From positions 1 through 12,731 of the forward strand of contig JAJZMN010000200.1 of assembly GCA_021850345.1 (NCBI GenBank): a DNA stretch of 12,731 nt, in the 5' to 3' direction. Position numbers and translations under genes: made by a program. This stretch comes from Actinomycetes bacterium. GTDB taxonomy: Bacteria; Actinomycetota; Acidimicrobiia; Acidimicrobiales; RAAP-2. The notes below the pieces were generated by a model, which was given only the letters and a program-made list of their open reading frames with translations, searched no databases and was not told where the DNA came from. How positions within the stretch are numbered: position 1 is the first letter of the stretch; each line of letters starts with the position of its first letter. Shown here piece after piece: positions 1 to 6,762 of this stretch.

Positions 1-3
1 CGG

Positions 4-579
4 GTGAGCACCGGCCCCTCGGAGGGCGGCCCGGCGGAGGGCGGCCCGGCGGAGGGCGGCCCGTCGGAGGGCGGCCCGTCGGAGGGCGGTGCGGCGGAGG
101 GAGGCGCGGCGGAGGGAGGCGCGGCGGAGGGAGGCGCGGCGAGAGCGGCGGTGCGGGCGTTCGCAGCGGCCCACGGCGCGCCGCCGCGCCTGCTCGTCGC
201 GAAGCCCGGGCTCGACGGCCACTCGAACGGCGCCGAGCAGATCGCCCTGGCCGCGAGGGATGCCGGCTTCGAAGTCGTCTACCAGGGGATCCGTCTCACG
301 CCGGCAGAGATCGTCGCGGCCGCCCGCGACGAGGACGTCGACGTCGTGGGGCTCTCGGTCCTCTCCGGATCGCACCTCGAGCTCGTGCCCGAGGTGCTCG
401 ATCTGCTTCGGGCCCAAGGGGTGGACGCACCGGTCGTCGTCGGCGGCATCGTGCCCCACGACGACGCCGAGGTCCTCCGGGGCAAGGGCGTCGCTGCCGT
501 GTACACGCCCAAGGACTTCGAGCTCGACCGGATCGTCGCAGAGCTCGCGGTCCTCGCCGGTCGGCGTCACGGCGGCTGA
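4..579 (+). CDS. Cobalamin-binding small subunit/domain protein of an acyl-CoA mutase
   Basis: This is the stand-alone B12-binding part of a methylmalonyl-CoA/ethylmalonyl-CoA-type mutase, which carries adenosylcobalamin for carbon-skeleton rearrangement. The B12 domain occupies about residues 60-190. The signature DxHxxG is present as DGHSNG, with D71, H73 (the cobalt ligand in this family) and G76. It is followed by the usual GLSVLSGSH (116-124) and VVGGIVP (145-151) segments. Residues 6-45 are an unusual extension of eight EGG-containing pentapeptides; family members normally begin just before the VAKPGLDGH segment. A GTG at position 4 is used as the start, but the frame is open to the window edge, so the true start may lie further upstream. 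The large catalytic subunit is not in the window and probably lies upstream. The ccr and epimerase genes nearby suggest a role in the ethylmalonyl-CoA pathway, but substrate choice cannot be read from this domain. Confidence 0.85.
   Translation: MSTGPSEGGPAEGGPAEGGPSEGGPSEGGAAEGGAAEGGAAEGGAARAAVRAFAAAHGAPPRLLVAKPGLDGHSNGAEQIALAARDAGFEVVYQGIRLTPAEIVAAARDEDVDVVGLSVLSGSHLELVPEVLDLLRAQGVDAPVVVGGIVPHDDAEVLRGKGVAAVYTPKDFELDRIVAELAVLAGRRHGG
19..138 (+). repeat. 15-bp in-frame tandem repeat, 8 units
   Basis: Eight successive 15-bp units encode (S/A)EGG(P/A) pentapeptides at the N-terminus of the cobalamin-binding protein. The first four units end in Pro and the last four in Ala. The last three DNA units are essentially identical (gcggagggaggc core), which points to recent unit duplication. 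The result is an acidic, glycine-rich and probably disordered tail. Confidence 0.9.
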
Positions 580-627
580 CAGCCAGGGCCCAACGCCCGC
601 CTTCGGCCGCCCGCACTGCGAGCGACT

Positions 628-683
628 GACGGGCGAGGGGCTCCGGGTCCTCGCGGTCGCCGAGCGCAGCGCCTCGACCCGTC
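628..683. terminator. Inverted repeat between convergent genes, possible bidirectional terminator
   Basis: The gap of about 120 bp between the cobalamin protein and the convergent dehydrogenase contains arms gacgggcgagg (628-638) and cctcgacccgtc (672-683), which pair over 11 bp with one bulged A. A tighter alternative is gcgagg (633-638) with cctcgc (649-654). There is no T-run. The placement between two converging stops fits a GC-rich actinobacterial terminator, but this is inferred from position and pairing only. Confidence 0.35.
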
Positions 684-699
684 CCGCGCTCGGCGCCCG

Positions 700-1638
700 T
701 CAGGGATAGGGGTCGTGCGGGGCTCGGCCGGAGAGGACACGCACCAGGTCCTCCGTCGCACGCCTGCGGACCTCGGCCACCGACTCGACCGAGGAGAAGG
801 CCACGTGGGGCGTGATGAGCACGTCGTCTCGGCCCGCGAGCGCAGGAGGGATGTCCGGCTCGTCGGGGACCACGTCGAGCGCCGCCGCACCGGGGTGCCC
901 CGCCTCGAGCGCGGCGGCCAGCGCGTCGACGTCGACCAGCCGACCTCGCCCGGTGTTGACGAGCAACGACCCCGGCCGCATCAACGAGAGGGCCCCCTCG
1001 CCGACGATGCCACGCGTCGCTTCGGTGAGCGGAAGGTGGACGCTCACGACGTCGCTGCGGGCAAGGAGCTCGTCGACCGGCACGGACGCGAAGTCGTCGC
1101 GCCGTGCGTGGCGGTCGTCGACGAGCACCGCGCAGCCGAAGCAGGCGAGCTTCCGGGCCGTCGCGAGGCCGTTGCGGCCCGCCCCCCAGATCCCGACGAC
1201 GAGGTCGCGCACGCGGCGGAGGTCACGTGCCCCAGGCGCGAACCGTCCCGCACGGATCTCCCGGTCGAAGAAGGAGATGCCCCGCGCCCAGTCGAGCACC
1301 ATCGCGACGGCATGGTCGGAGACCTCCTCGACGCAGTAGTCAGGCACCCTCGTCACGACCACGCCGTGCGCCGCGGCGGCGGCGACATCGATGTTGTCGA
1401 CGCCCACACCGAGGCGCGTCACGACGCGGAGCTGCGGGCACGACTCGATGAGCGACGCGGTGACGGGGAACCAGTTCGTGAGGATCCCGACGGCGTCCTC
1501 GGCGAGGAGCCGGATCTCGGCGGTGTCACTTGCCGTCGACGCGTCGACCAGCTCGTACCCGGCTGCCGCACAGATCGCCGCCTCGACGTCGGTCCCGGGC
1601 CAGGGATGATCGGTGATCAGGACGCGCCCGCGCGTCAC
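700..1638 (-). CDS. CtBP-like NAD(P)-dependent D-2-hydroxyacid dehydrogenase
   Basis: This is a 312-residue member of the D-isomer-specific 2-hydroxyacid dehydrogenases, cytoplasmic enzymes that interconvert 2-oxoacids and D-2-hydroxyacids. The N-terminal half of the catalytic domain includes RLGVGVDNIDV (75-85) and a VPDYCVEEVSDHA stretch (98-110) typical of the C-terminal-binding-protein-like branch. The Rossmann motif is GAGRNG (152-157). The catalytic Arg (R231 in VNTGRGR), Glu (E260) and His (H278 in ITPHVA) are all present, so it should be active. The GTG start at 1638 forms a GTGA overlap with the stop of the preceding small gene, which favours this start over upstream in-frame codons; no strong ribosome site is visible. 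It is the last gene of the ccr operon. The substrate is unknown. A glyoxylate or hydroxypyruvate reductase role would suit a C2 pathway but is speculation. Confidence 0.88.
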   Translation of the reverse strand: MTRGRVLITDHPWPGTDVEAAICAAAGYELVDASTASDTAEIRLLAEDAVGILTNWFPVTASLIESCPQLRVVTRLGVGVDNIDVAAAAAHGVVVTRVPDYCVEEVSDHAVAMVLDWARGISFFDREIRAGRFAPGARDLRRVRDLVVGIWGAGRNGLATARKLACFGCAVLVDDRHARRDDFASVPVDELLARSDVVSVHLPLTEATRGIVGEGALSLMRPGSLLVNTGRGRLVDVDALAAALEAGHPGAAALDVVPDEPDIPPALAGRDDVLITPHVAFSSVESVAEVRRRATEDLVRVLSGRAPHDPYP

Positions 1639-2027
1639 CGGACCCACGGGCGGTCCCTGCGCAGCACTGCCGGGCGCGTCCACCACCTGCCGCTGAATCG
1701 CCAGGCCTGTTCCGCCCTCTGCGCGCGGGCCGCGCGCGCCGCCTCTTCGGCCGGGTCGACAGCCGTCGGGCGCGGCCAGAGCCCGACCGTCGCCGCAACG
1801 ACCATCGCGGTGACGAGCGGGTCGGGGCCCGGACGAGGACGCAACCCGAAAGACGGCGACGACCCCGAGGACGACCCCGAGGACGACCCCGCCGAAGGGC
1901 GCGAGGACGACCCCGCCGAAGGGCGCGAGGACGACCCCGCCGAAGGGCGCGACGGAAGACCGTCCCGACCGTCCGGGGCCGGGGCGGCGTCTTCTGGCGA
2001 GCCGGACGCGCGAACCACCGACCTCAA
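1635..2027 (-). CDS. Small unrecognised protein linked to the acyl-CoA carboxyltransferase (candidate accessory subunit)
   Basis: This 130-residue ORF fits exactly between two operon genes. Its TTG start overlaps the carboxyltransferase stop (TTGA) and its TGA overlaps the dehydrogenase start (GTGA). A GTG at 2018 is an alternative start. Residues 1-60 are a Ser/Pro/Gly-rich linker with three copies of an eight-residue repeat (RPSAGSSS). Residues 68-84 form a hydrophobic, probably helical segment ([14 protein letters not shown]). An Ala/Glu/Arg-rich helix follows at 91-108, then an aromatic basic tail with WRFSGRWW (109-116) and RRDRPW (123-128). I do not recognise the family with certainty. 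Small epsilon, gamma and delta subunits are encoded next to carboxyltransferase genes in actinobacterial acyl-CoA carboxylases and in decarboxylases of the OadG/MmdD type, and they share the idea of a short helix plus linker. That makes an assembly or stabilising subunit the leading guess. Confidence 0.68.
   Translation of the reverse strand: MRSVVRASGSPEDAAPAPDGRDGLPSRPSAGSSSRPSAGSSSRPSAGSSSGSSSGSSPSFGLRPRPGPDPLVTAMVVAATVGLWPRPTAVDPAEEAARAARAQRAEQAWRFSGRWWTRPAVLRRDRPWVR
1867..1950 (-). repeat. 12/24-bp modular tandem repeat inside the small carboxylase-linked gene
   Basis: Two 12-bp modules alternate on the plus strand: A (gaggacgacccc) and B (gccgaagggcgc), in the order A-A-B-A-B-A-B. A further partial A-like copy lies just before 1867. 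The three AB units are perfect 24-bp copies. Read on the minus strand they keep the frame of the small protein and encode its repeated Ser/Gly/Pro linker. Every unit is a multiple of three, so copy number can vary without breaking the protein. Confidence 0.92.
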
Positions 2028-3568
2028 AGCGGGACGTTGCCGTGCTTGCGGTGCGGCAGGTCCCTGCGCTTGGACGCGAGCATGTCGAGGCTCCGTGCGA
2101 GGACCTTGCGGGTGTCGGCGGGAGAGATGACGTCGTCGACGTACCCGCGCTCTGCGGCGATGTAGGGCGTCGCGTACCGCTCGGTGTACTCCTCGACGAG
2201 CTCCGCCCGGCGGGAGGCCGGGTCCGCGGCGGCCGCCAGCTCACGACGGTAGAGGATCTCGACCGCGCCCTGCGGGCCCATCACGGCGAGCTCGGCCGAA
2301 GGCCACGCGTACGCGAGGTCCGCACCAATCGACTTGGAATTCATGACGACGTACGCGCCGCCGTAGGCCTTGCGCGTGATCACCTGGATGCGCGGCACCG
2401 TCGCCTCGCAGTAGGCGTAGAGGAGCTTCGCCCCGTGACGGATGATGCCGCCGTACTCCTGGTCGGTCCCGGGCATGAAGCCCGGCACGTCGACAAACGT
2501 GACGAGCGGGATGTTGAAGGCGTCGCACGTCCGTACGAAGCGGGCGGCCTTCTCCGACGAGTCGATGTCGAGGACACCCGCGAGCACGGCGGGCTGGTTG
2601 CCCACCACCCCCACGACCCGGCCGGCGATCCTGGCGAAGCCGCACGTGATGGACATCGCCCAGTGCGAGTGGACCTCGAGGTACTCACCGTCGTCCACGA
2701 CCGCCGTGATGATCCTCTTCATGTCGTAGGGCTGGTTGGGCGACGCGGGCATGAGGTCCACGAGCTCGGGCGTCTCGCGCTCGGGGTCGTCCCCCGAGAC
2801 GGCCTCGGGCGGCTCCTCGAGATTGTTGGAGGGGAGGAACGAGAGGAGGTAGCGGACGTCGTCGAGGCAGGACTTCTCGTCGGCGGCGACGAAGGTCGCG
2901 ACGCCCGACTTCGTGGCATGGCTCATCGCACCGCCCAGCTCCTCGAGGGTGACGTCCTCTCCCGTCACGGTCTTCACCACGTCGGGGCCGGTGATGAACA
3001 TGTGCGACGTGCCCTGGACCATGAAGATGAAGTCGGTGATCGCCGGCGAGTAGACCGCCCCGCCGGCGCACGGGCCGAGGACGACGCTGATCTGGGGGAT
3101 CACACCGGACGACGCCACGTTGCGGTAGAAGATGCCGCCATAGGAGTGGAGCGAGACGACGCCCTCTTGGATCCGCGCCCCCGCCCCGTCGTTGAGGCCG
3201 ATCATCGGCACGCCGGTGGACGCCGCGAGGTCCATCACCGCATGGATCTTCTCGGCGAAGACCTCGCCGAGTGCACCGCCAAAGACGGTGAAGTCCTGCG
3301 AGAAGACGCACACTCTGCGGCCGTCGATGGTCCCGAAGCCGGTCACCACGCCGTCGGTGTAGGGGCGGTTCGCGTCGAGCCCCATGCCGTGCGCCCGGTG
3401 CCGGGAGAGCATGCCGAGCTCCTCGAACGACCCCTCGTCGAGCAGGTAGTCGATCCGCTCCCGGGCCGTCATCTTGCCCTTGGCGTGCTGTCGCTCGACC
3501 GCGGGCGGGCTGCCCGCGTGGAGGGCCTCTTCCTTGCGCGCGGCGAGGTCGGCGAGACGCTCGGCCAT
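2024..3568 (-). CDS. Acyl-CoA carboxylase carboxyltransferase (beta) subunit, PccB/MmdA family
   Basis: This is a 514-residue carboxyltransferase that moves CO2 from carboxybiotin to an acyl-CoA such as propionyl-CoA. Both crotonase-like halves are complete. The N-half has [14 protein letters not shown] (124-137) and [11 protein letters not shown] (165-175). The C-half has [21 protein letters not shown] (359-379) and the [11 protein letters not shown] segment (399-409). The C-terminus (RKHGNVPL) is that of methylmalonyl-CoA carboxyltransferase 12S/MmdA-type proteins. ATG 3568 is chosen because GGAG lies six bases ahead; ATG 3580, four codons upstream, is also possible and would leave 11 bp to the epimerase stop. 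At the position where propionyl-CoA carboxylases carry Asp (YGGAYDVM) this protein has V407, so substrate preference may be shifted or broadened. No biotin-carrying alpha subunit is encoded in the window. Propionyl-CoA carboxylase is the default guess. Confidence 0.93.
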   Translation of the reverse strand: MAERLADLAARKEEALHAGSPPAVERQHAKGKMTARERIDYLLDEGSFEELGMLSRHRAHGMGLDANRPYTDGVVTGFGTIDGRRVCVFSQDFTVFGGALGEVFAEKIHAVMDLAASTGVPMIGLNDGAGARIQEGVVSLHSYGGIFYRNVASSGVIPQISVVLGPCAGGAVYSPAITDFIFMVQGTSHMFITGPDVVKTVTGEDVTLEELGGAMSHATKSGVATFVAADEKSCLDDVRYLLSFLPSNNLEEPPEAVSGDDPERETPELVDLMPASPNQPYDMKRIITAVVDDGEYLEVHSHWAMSITCGFARIAGRVVGVVGNQPAVLAGVLDIDSSEKAARFVRTCDAFNIPLVTFVDVPGFMPGTDQEYGGIIRHGAKLLYAYCEATVPRIQVITRKAYGGAYVVMNSKSIGADLAYAWPSAELAVMGPQGAVEILYRRELAAAADPASRRAELVEEYTERYATPYIAAERGYVDDVISPADTRKVLARSLDMLASKRRDLPHRKHGNVPL

Positions 3569-3591
3569 GGTGTGCTCCATGGCGGTCGAGG

Positions 3592-4020
3592 CTAGTGCGG
3601 CGCCGCGGCGGCCTCCTCGACGAGCTCGATGAGCGTCCCGAAGGAAGTCTTCGGGTGGACGAAGGCGATGGTGGTGCCGCGCGAACCGGGTCTCGGCACC
3701 TCGTCGATGACCCTGCCGCCGGCCCGCTTCACGGCTTCGAGGGCCGCCGCGCAGTCCGACACCCGGTAGCCGACGTGGTGGAGCCCCTCCCCGCGAGCCG
3801 CGAGGAACTTTGCGACCGGGGAGTCCGCCCGCGTGGGCGAGACCAGCTGCACGTAGGAGTCGGCCACCTTGACGAGCGCTTCTTCGACACCGTCGCGCTC
3901 GACGAGCTCGCGGTGGGTGACCTGCGCCCCCAGGGTGTCGGCGTACCACTCGACGGCGGCGTCGATGTCGCGCACGGCGATCGCGACGTGGTCGATCTCC
4001 GTGAGGAGCTGGTCGGTCAC
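3592..4020 (-). CDS. mce: Methylmalonyl-CoA/ethylmalonyl-CoA epimerase
   Basis: This 142-residue protein of the glyoxalase/vicinal-oxygen-chelate fold interconverts the 2S and 2R forms of methylmalonyl-CoA or ethylmalonyl-CoA. The metal ligands of the family are visible: H11 (IDHVAIAV), Q58 (VQLVSP), a His at H81/H82 (LHHVGYRV) and E132 (TLIELVE). Two paired beta-alpha-beta modules span residues 8-60 and 79-136, and the length is normal. The GTG start at 4020 overlaps the ccr stop (GTGA), so the two are likely co-translated. Ccr makes (2S)-ethylmalonyl-CoA, and the next step needs the 2R epimer for the B12 mutase, so the position directly after ccr is functionally apt. Known epimerases of this type often accept both methylmalonyl- and ethylmalonyl-CoA; which is used here cannot be read from sequence. 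Confidence 0.94.
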   Translation of the reverse strand: MTDQLLTEIDHVAIAVRDIDAAVEWYADTLGAQVTHRELVERDGVEEALVKVADSYVQLVSPTRADSPVAKFLAARGEGLHHVGYRVSDCAAALEAVKRAGGRVIDEVPRPGSRGTTIAFVHPKTSFGTLIELVEEAAAAPH

Positions 4021-5357
4021 GCGTCGTGCCTCCGGAACAACGTGATCCGGTCCTCGCCCACGCGCTCGCGCAATCCGCGGTCGTCGACGCCGAGGCCCTC
4101 TTCCGGCGCAAGGCACAGCACGCCGATCTTGCCCTCGTGCAGGTTGTGGTGGACCTGGTAGGCGGCCTCGCCCACGTCGGTGAGCCCGAAGACGGCCGAG
4201 AGGGGCGGGAGGACCTTTCCCTCGCAGACCTGGCGGTTCGCGTCCCACGCCTCCCGGTAGTTGGCGAAGTGGGAGCCCTTGATCGTCTTGAGCCGCATCC
4301 AGAGGTGGCGGTTGTCGTACTCGATCATGTAGCCCGAGGTCGCCGCGCAGGTGACGATGGTGCCGCCGCGCTTGCAGACGAACACCGACGCACCCATCGT
4401 CTGGCGACCGGGATGCTCGAAGACGATGTCGGGATCCTCGCCGACGAGGGCCCGGATGTCCTTTCCGAGCCGCCGCCACTCCGATTCGTCCTGGGTGTGC
4501 TCGTCCTTCCAGAAGCGGTACCCGGCAGCGCTCCGGTCGATCACCGCCTCGACGCCGAGGTCCCGGAGGGTGTCCGCCTTCTCGGGGGAGGACACGACCC
4601 CGATCGGGATCCCGCCCGCGTTGAGGACGTACTGGACCGCGAAGCTCCCGAGGCCGCCCGTCGCTCCCCAGACGAGCACCCGATCGCCCTGGGTCACCGG
4701 CGCCCCGTTGCGGGAGACGAGCATGCGGTAGGCGGTGGAGTTGCACAGTGCGTTGACCGCCGCCTCCTCCCACGAGAGATGGGCCGGCTTGGGCATCAGC
4801 TGGTTGGCCTTCACCACCGTCACGTCCGCGAGGCCGCCGAAGTTGGTCTCGAACCCCCAGATGCGCTGGTTCAACGCGAGCATCGAGTCGTCGTGCGCCG
4901 AGGGGTCCTGGTCGTCGACGTAGTTGCAGTGGACGGTGACCCGATCGCCGGGCTTCCAATTGCGCACGAGGGAGCCGGTCCGGAGCACCACGCCGGACGC
5001 GTCGGACCCGACGACGTGGTAGTCGAGCACGTGCCGCGCCTCCCAGACGCCCTCCTTGCCGAGCCGGTCGAGGAAGCCGAAGGTCGGCAGCGGCTCGAAG
5101 ATCGAGGTCCAGACGGTGTTGAAGTTGATGGCCGAGGCCATCACCGCCACGTACGCCTCGTCGGGCGCAAGGTCCGGGAGCGGGACCTCCCCGACGTGGA
5201 GCGACTTGCGCGGGTCCTTGTCCGAGGAGTCGAGCCCCGCGAACATGCCCACCTCGTCGCGCCGCACGAACGCGGCGCGATACGAGTCGGGCATCGGCAT
5301 CGCGGCGAGCTCCTCGCCGCTCACACCGTCGACTGCCGCTTGGAGGATGTCGCTCAT
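4017..5357 (-). CDS. ccr: Crotonyl-CoA carboxylase/reductase
   Basis: This is a 446-residue NADPH-dependent enoyl-CoA carboxylase of the medium-chain reductase family, which converts crotonyl-CoA plus CO2 to (2S)-ethylmalonyl-CoA. The length matches the family (about 447). The NADPH loop is GATGGLGS (231-238). All four CO2-pocket residues described for Kitasatospora setae Ccr (Asn81, Phe170, Glu171, His365) have counterparts here: N80 (INFNTVW), F169-E170 (WGFETNFGG) and H363 ([11 protein letters not shown]). It is therefore predicted to be a true carboxylase rather than a plain enoyl reductase. ATG 5357 is chosen by family length and because TAGGGT lies seven bases upstream, consistent with a near-leaderless mRNA. 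It is the first gene of the five-gene operon and is divergent from the thiolase. Secondary-metabolite paralogues use longer enoyl-CoAs, but the central-metabolism neighbours favour crotonyl-CoA. Confidence 0.97.
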   Translation of the reverse strand: MSDILQAAVDGVSGEELAAMPMPDSYRAAFVRRDEVGMFAGLDSSDKDPRKSLHVGEVPLPDLAPDEAYVAVMASAINFNTVWTSIFEPLPTFGFLDRLGKEGVWEARHVLDYHVVGSDASGVVLRTGSLVRNWKPGDRVTVHCNYVDDQDPSAHDDSMLALNQRIWGFETNFGGLADVTVVKANQLMPKPAHLSWEEAAVNALCNSTAYRMLVSRNGAPVTQGDRVLVWGATGGLGSFAVQYVLNAGGIPIGVVSSPEKADTLRDLGVEAVIDRSAAGYRFWKDEHTQDESEWRRLGKDIRALVGEDPDIVFEHPGRQTMGASVFVCKRGGTIVTCAATSGYMIEYDNRHLWMRLKTIKGSHFANYREAWDANRQVCEGKVLPPLSAVFGLTDVGEAAYQVHHNLHEGKIGVLCLAPEEGLGVDDRGLRERVGEDRITLFRRHDA

Positions 5358-5364
5358 TTTCGTG

Positions 5365-5370
5365 ACCCTA
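5365..5370 (-). promoter_or_regulatory. Candidate -10 box of the ccr operon
   Basis: On the minus strand TAGGGT ends seven bases before the ccr ATG, the spacing expected when transcription begins at or next to the start codon. A partial -35 match (TGGTCA, 5395-5390) lies 19 bp upstream, which is a long spacer. There is no clear ribosome-binding site between the box and the ATG. This is a prediction from pattern and spacing only. Confidence 0.35.
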
Positions 5371-5380
5371 GTTGAGGCCG

Positions 5381-5386
5381 TAGAAT
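5381..5386 (+). promoter_or_regulatory. Candidate -10 box of the thiolase gene
   Basis: TAGAAT on the plus strand lies in the 110-bp divergent ccr-thiolase spacer. A weak -35-like tttcgt lies 17 bp upstream (5358-5363), overlapping the ccr promoter region. Transcription from here would give a leader of about 75 nt containing the good GGAGG ribosome site at 5457-5461, six bases before the thiolase ATG. Confidence 0.3.
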
Positions 5387-5467
5387 GGCTGACCAGCCGG
5401 TAACCCCGGCTCCCATTCCCTGAATTCGCCGGCGACGAACACGCCGGTGTCACGCCGGAGGTCAGCC

Positions 5468-6652
5468 ATGCCCGGATCGGTCATCGTCGCAGGTGCTCGG
5501 ACGCCCATCGGGAAGCTGTCCGGCGCCTTCGCCTCCTACAGCGCCATGCAGCTAGGGGGCTTCGCCATCGCCGCGGCGCTCGAGCGCGCCGGCCTCCGGC
5601 CCGACCAGGTCGACTACGTGCTCATGGGCCAGGTGCTCCAGGCGGGCCAGGGTCAGATCACGGCGCGCCAGGCGGCGGTCAACGCCGGCATCCCGATGAC
5701 CGTGCCCGCCACCACGGTGAACAAGGTCTGCCTGTCCGGCCTGAACGTGATCTACCTCGCGGACCAGATGGTGAAGGCGGGGGACGCCGACATCGTCGTC
5801 GCAGGGGGGATGGAGTCGATGACCCGGGCTCCCCACCTCCTGGCGGGGGCCCGGGAGGGCTTCCGGCTCGGCGACGCCACCCTCGTCGACTCGATGATGC
5901 ACGACGGCCTCACCTGCTCGTTCGACCAATGCGCCATGGGGCTCGCCACCGAGCGTTACAACCAGGAGACCGGCGTCACCCGCGAGCGCCAGGACGCCTT
6001 CGCCGCCGCGTCGCACGAGAAGGCCGCCGCCGCAGCCAAGGAGGGCCGGTTCGGCGAGGAGATCGTCCAGGTCCAGGTGCCCCAGAGAAGGGGCGACCCG
6101 ATCGTCGTGGATACCGACGAAGGGGTGCGTCCGGGGACGACCGCCGAGTCGCTCGCGTCGCTCCGGCCGGCGTTCGACAAGGCCGGCACGATCACCGCGG
6201 GCAACGCCTCCCAGATCTCCGACGGCGGGTCCGCCGTGGTCGTGATGTCGACGGCGAAGGCCGAGGAGCTGGGGGTGACGCCGCTCGGAGCGCTCGTCTC
6301 CTACGGGCAGGTCGCGGGACCCGACCCGTCGCTGCTCCTCCAGCCGTCCCGGGCGATCGCGCAGGCGCTCTCGAAGGCGAAGCTCGAGGTCGGCGACGTG
6401 GACCTCTTCGAGATCAACGAGGCGTTCGCTGCCGTCGGGCTTGCCTCCGCCGACGATCTCGGCATCCCCGAGGAGAAGCTCAACGTAAACGGCGGCGCCA
6501 TCGCCCTCGGGCACCCCATCGGCATGTCGGGCAACCGCCTCGCGCTCAGCGCGCTCTACGAGCTGCGGCGGAGGGGCGGCGGGGTTGCGGCCGTCGGGCT
6601 GTGCGGCGGCGGGGGCCAGGGCGACGCGGCGGTGCTCCGCTCGCTCTCCTAG
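5468..6652 (+). CDS. Acetyl-CoA C-acetyltransferase (thiolase)
   Basis: This 394-residue thiolase has the full catalytic set: nucleophilic C88 (VNKVCLSG), H349 (GHPIGMSG) and C379 ([10 protein letters not shown]), plus the NEAFA motif in the C-terminal half. The biosynthetic reaction condenses two acetyl-CoA to acetoacetyl-CoA; the degradative reverse is also possible. The ATG at 5468 is preceded by GGAGG with a six-base gap. An upstream GTG at 5447 in the same frame is rejected because [15 protein letters not shown] is the normal family N-terminus. It is transcribed divergently from ccr across 110 bp. Acetoacetyl-CoA, once reduced and dehydrated to crotonyl-CoA, is the source of the Ccr substrate, so the two genes make sense as a divergent pair. 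The reductase and dehydratase for the middle steps are not in the window. A role in general fatty-acid turnover cannot be excluded. Confidence 0.94.
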   Translation: MPGSVIVAGARTPIGKLSGAFASYSAMQLGGFAIAAALERAGLRPDQVDYVLMGQVLQAGQGQITARQAAVNAGIPMTVPATTVNKVCLSGLNVIYLADQMVKAGDADIVVAGGMESMTRAPHLLAGAREGFRLGDATLVDSMMHDGLTCSFDQCAMGLATERYNQETGVTRERQDAFAAASHEKAAAAAKEGRFGEEIVQVQVPQRRGDPIVVDTDEGVRPGTTAESLASLRPAFDKAGTITAGNASQISDGGSAVVVMSTAKAEELGVTPLGALVSYGQVAGPDPSLLLQPSRAIAQALSKAKLEVGDVDLFEINEAFAAVGLASADDLGIPEEKLNVNGGAIALGHPIGMSGNRLALSALYELRRRGGGVAAVGLCGGGGQGDAAVLRSLS

Positions 6653-6670
6653 CAGCCGAACCAGGCACCG

Positions 6671-6737
6671 GCGGAGGTGGCGTCGGGCGGCAAGCGGAGG
6701 TGGCGTCGGGCGGCAAGCGGAGGTGGCGTCGGGCGGC
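6671..6737. repeat. 23-bp direct tandem repeat, about 2.9 copies, between thiolase and guaA
   Basis: Two perfect 23-bp units (6671-6693 and 6694-6716, each beginning gcggaggtgg and ending ggcggcaa) are followed by a third that matches for 21 bases (6717-6737). Unlike the other repeats here it is intergenic and its length is not a multiple of three. It fills most of the 110-bp spacer and lies just upstream of the guaA -10 candidate, so copy number would change upstream promoter sequence. No open frame of interest runs through it. Confidence 0.93.
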
Positions 6738-6750
6738 CGGCGGCGCGTGT

Positions 6751-6756
6751 GATACT
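6751..6756 (+). promoter_or_regulatory. Candidate -10 box for a leaderless guaA transcript
   Basis: GATACT, preceded by TGT in the manner of an extended -10 (TGTGATACT), ends six bases before the guaA ATG. The usual six- to seven-base distance would place the first transcribed base on the A of the ATG. No ribosome site lies ahead of the ATG, which agrees with leaderless translation. No convincing -35 is seen; that position falls inside the 23-bp repeat. Confidence 0.4.
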
Positions 6757-6762
6757 CCGCGG

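Noticed and set aside
715..2130. A 471-codon plus-strand open frame opposite the dehydrogenase and small gene
   Set aside because: It is rich in Arg, Asp, Glu and His, the typical mirror of a real GC-rich minus-strand gene. The minus strand carries the catalytic motifs and coupled starts and stops.
1635..2244. N-terminal extension of the dehydrogenase containing PFGGVVL-type repeats
   Set aside because: The frame is open only because the repeats lack stops. The overlapping alternative frame fits exactly between neighbouring stop and start, and the dehydrogenase family begins at the GTG 1638.
6671..6737. CRISPR-like array
   Set aside because: The units are directly adjacent with no spacers and number fewer than three full copies; it is a plain tandem repeat.
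5929..6762. Upstream extension of the guaA frame into the thiolase gene
   Set aside because: The extension is an Arg-rich shadow of the thiolase in another frame; guaA homology begins only after 6763.
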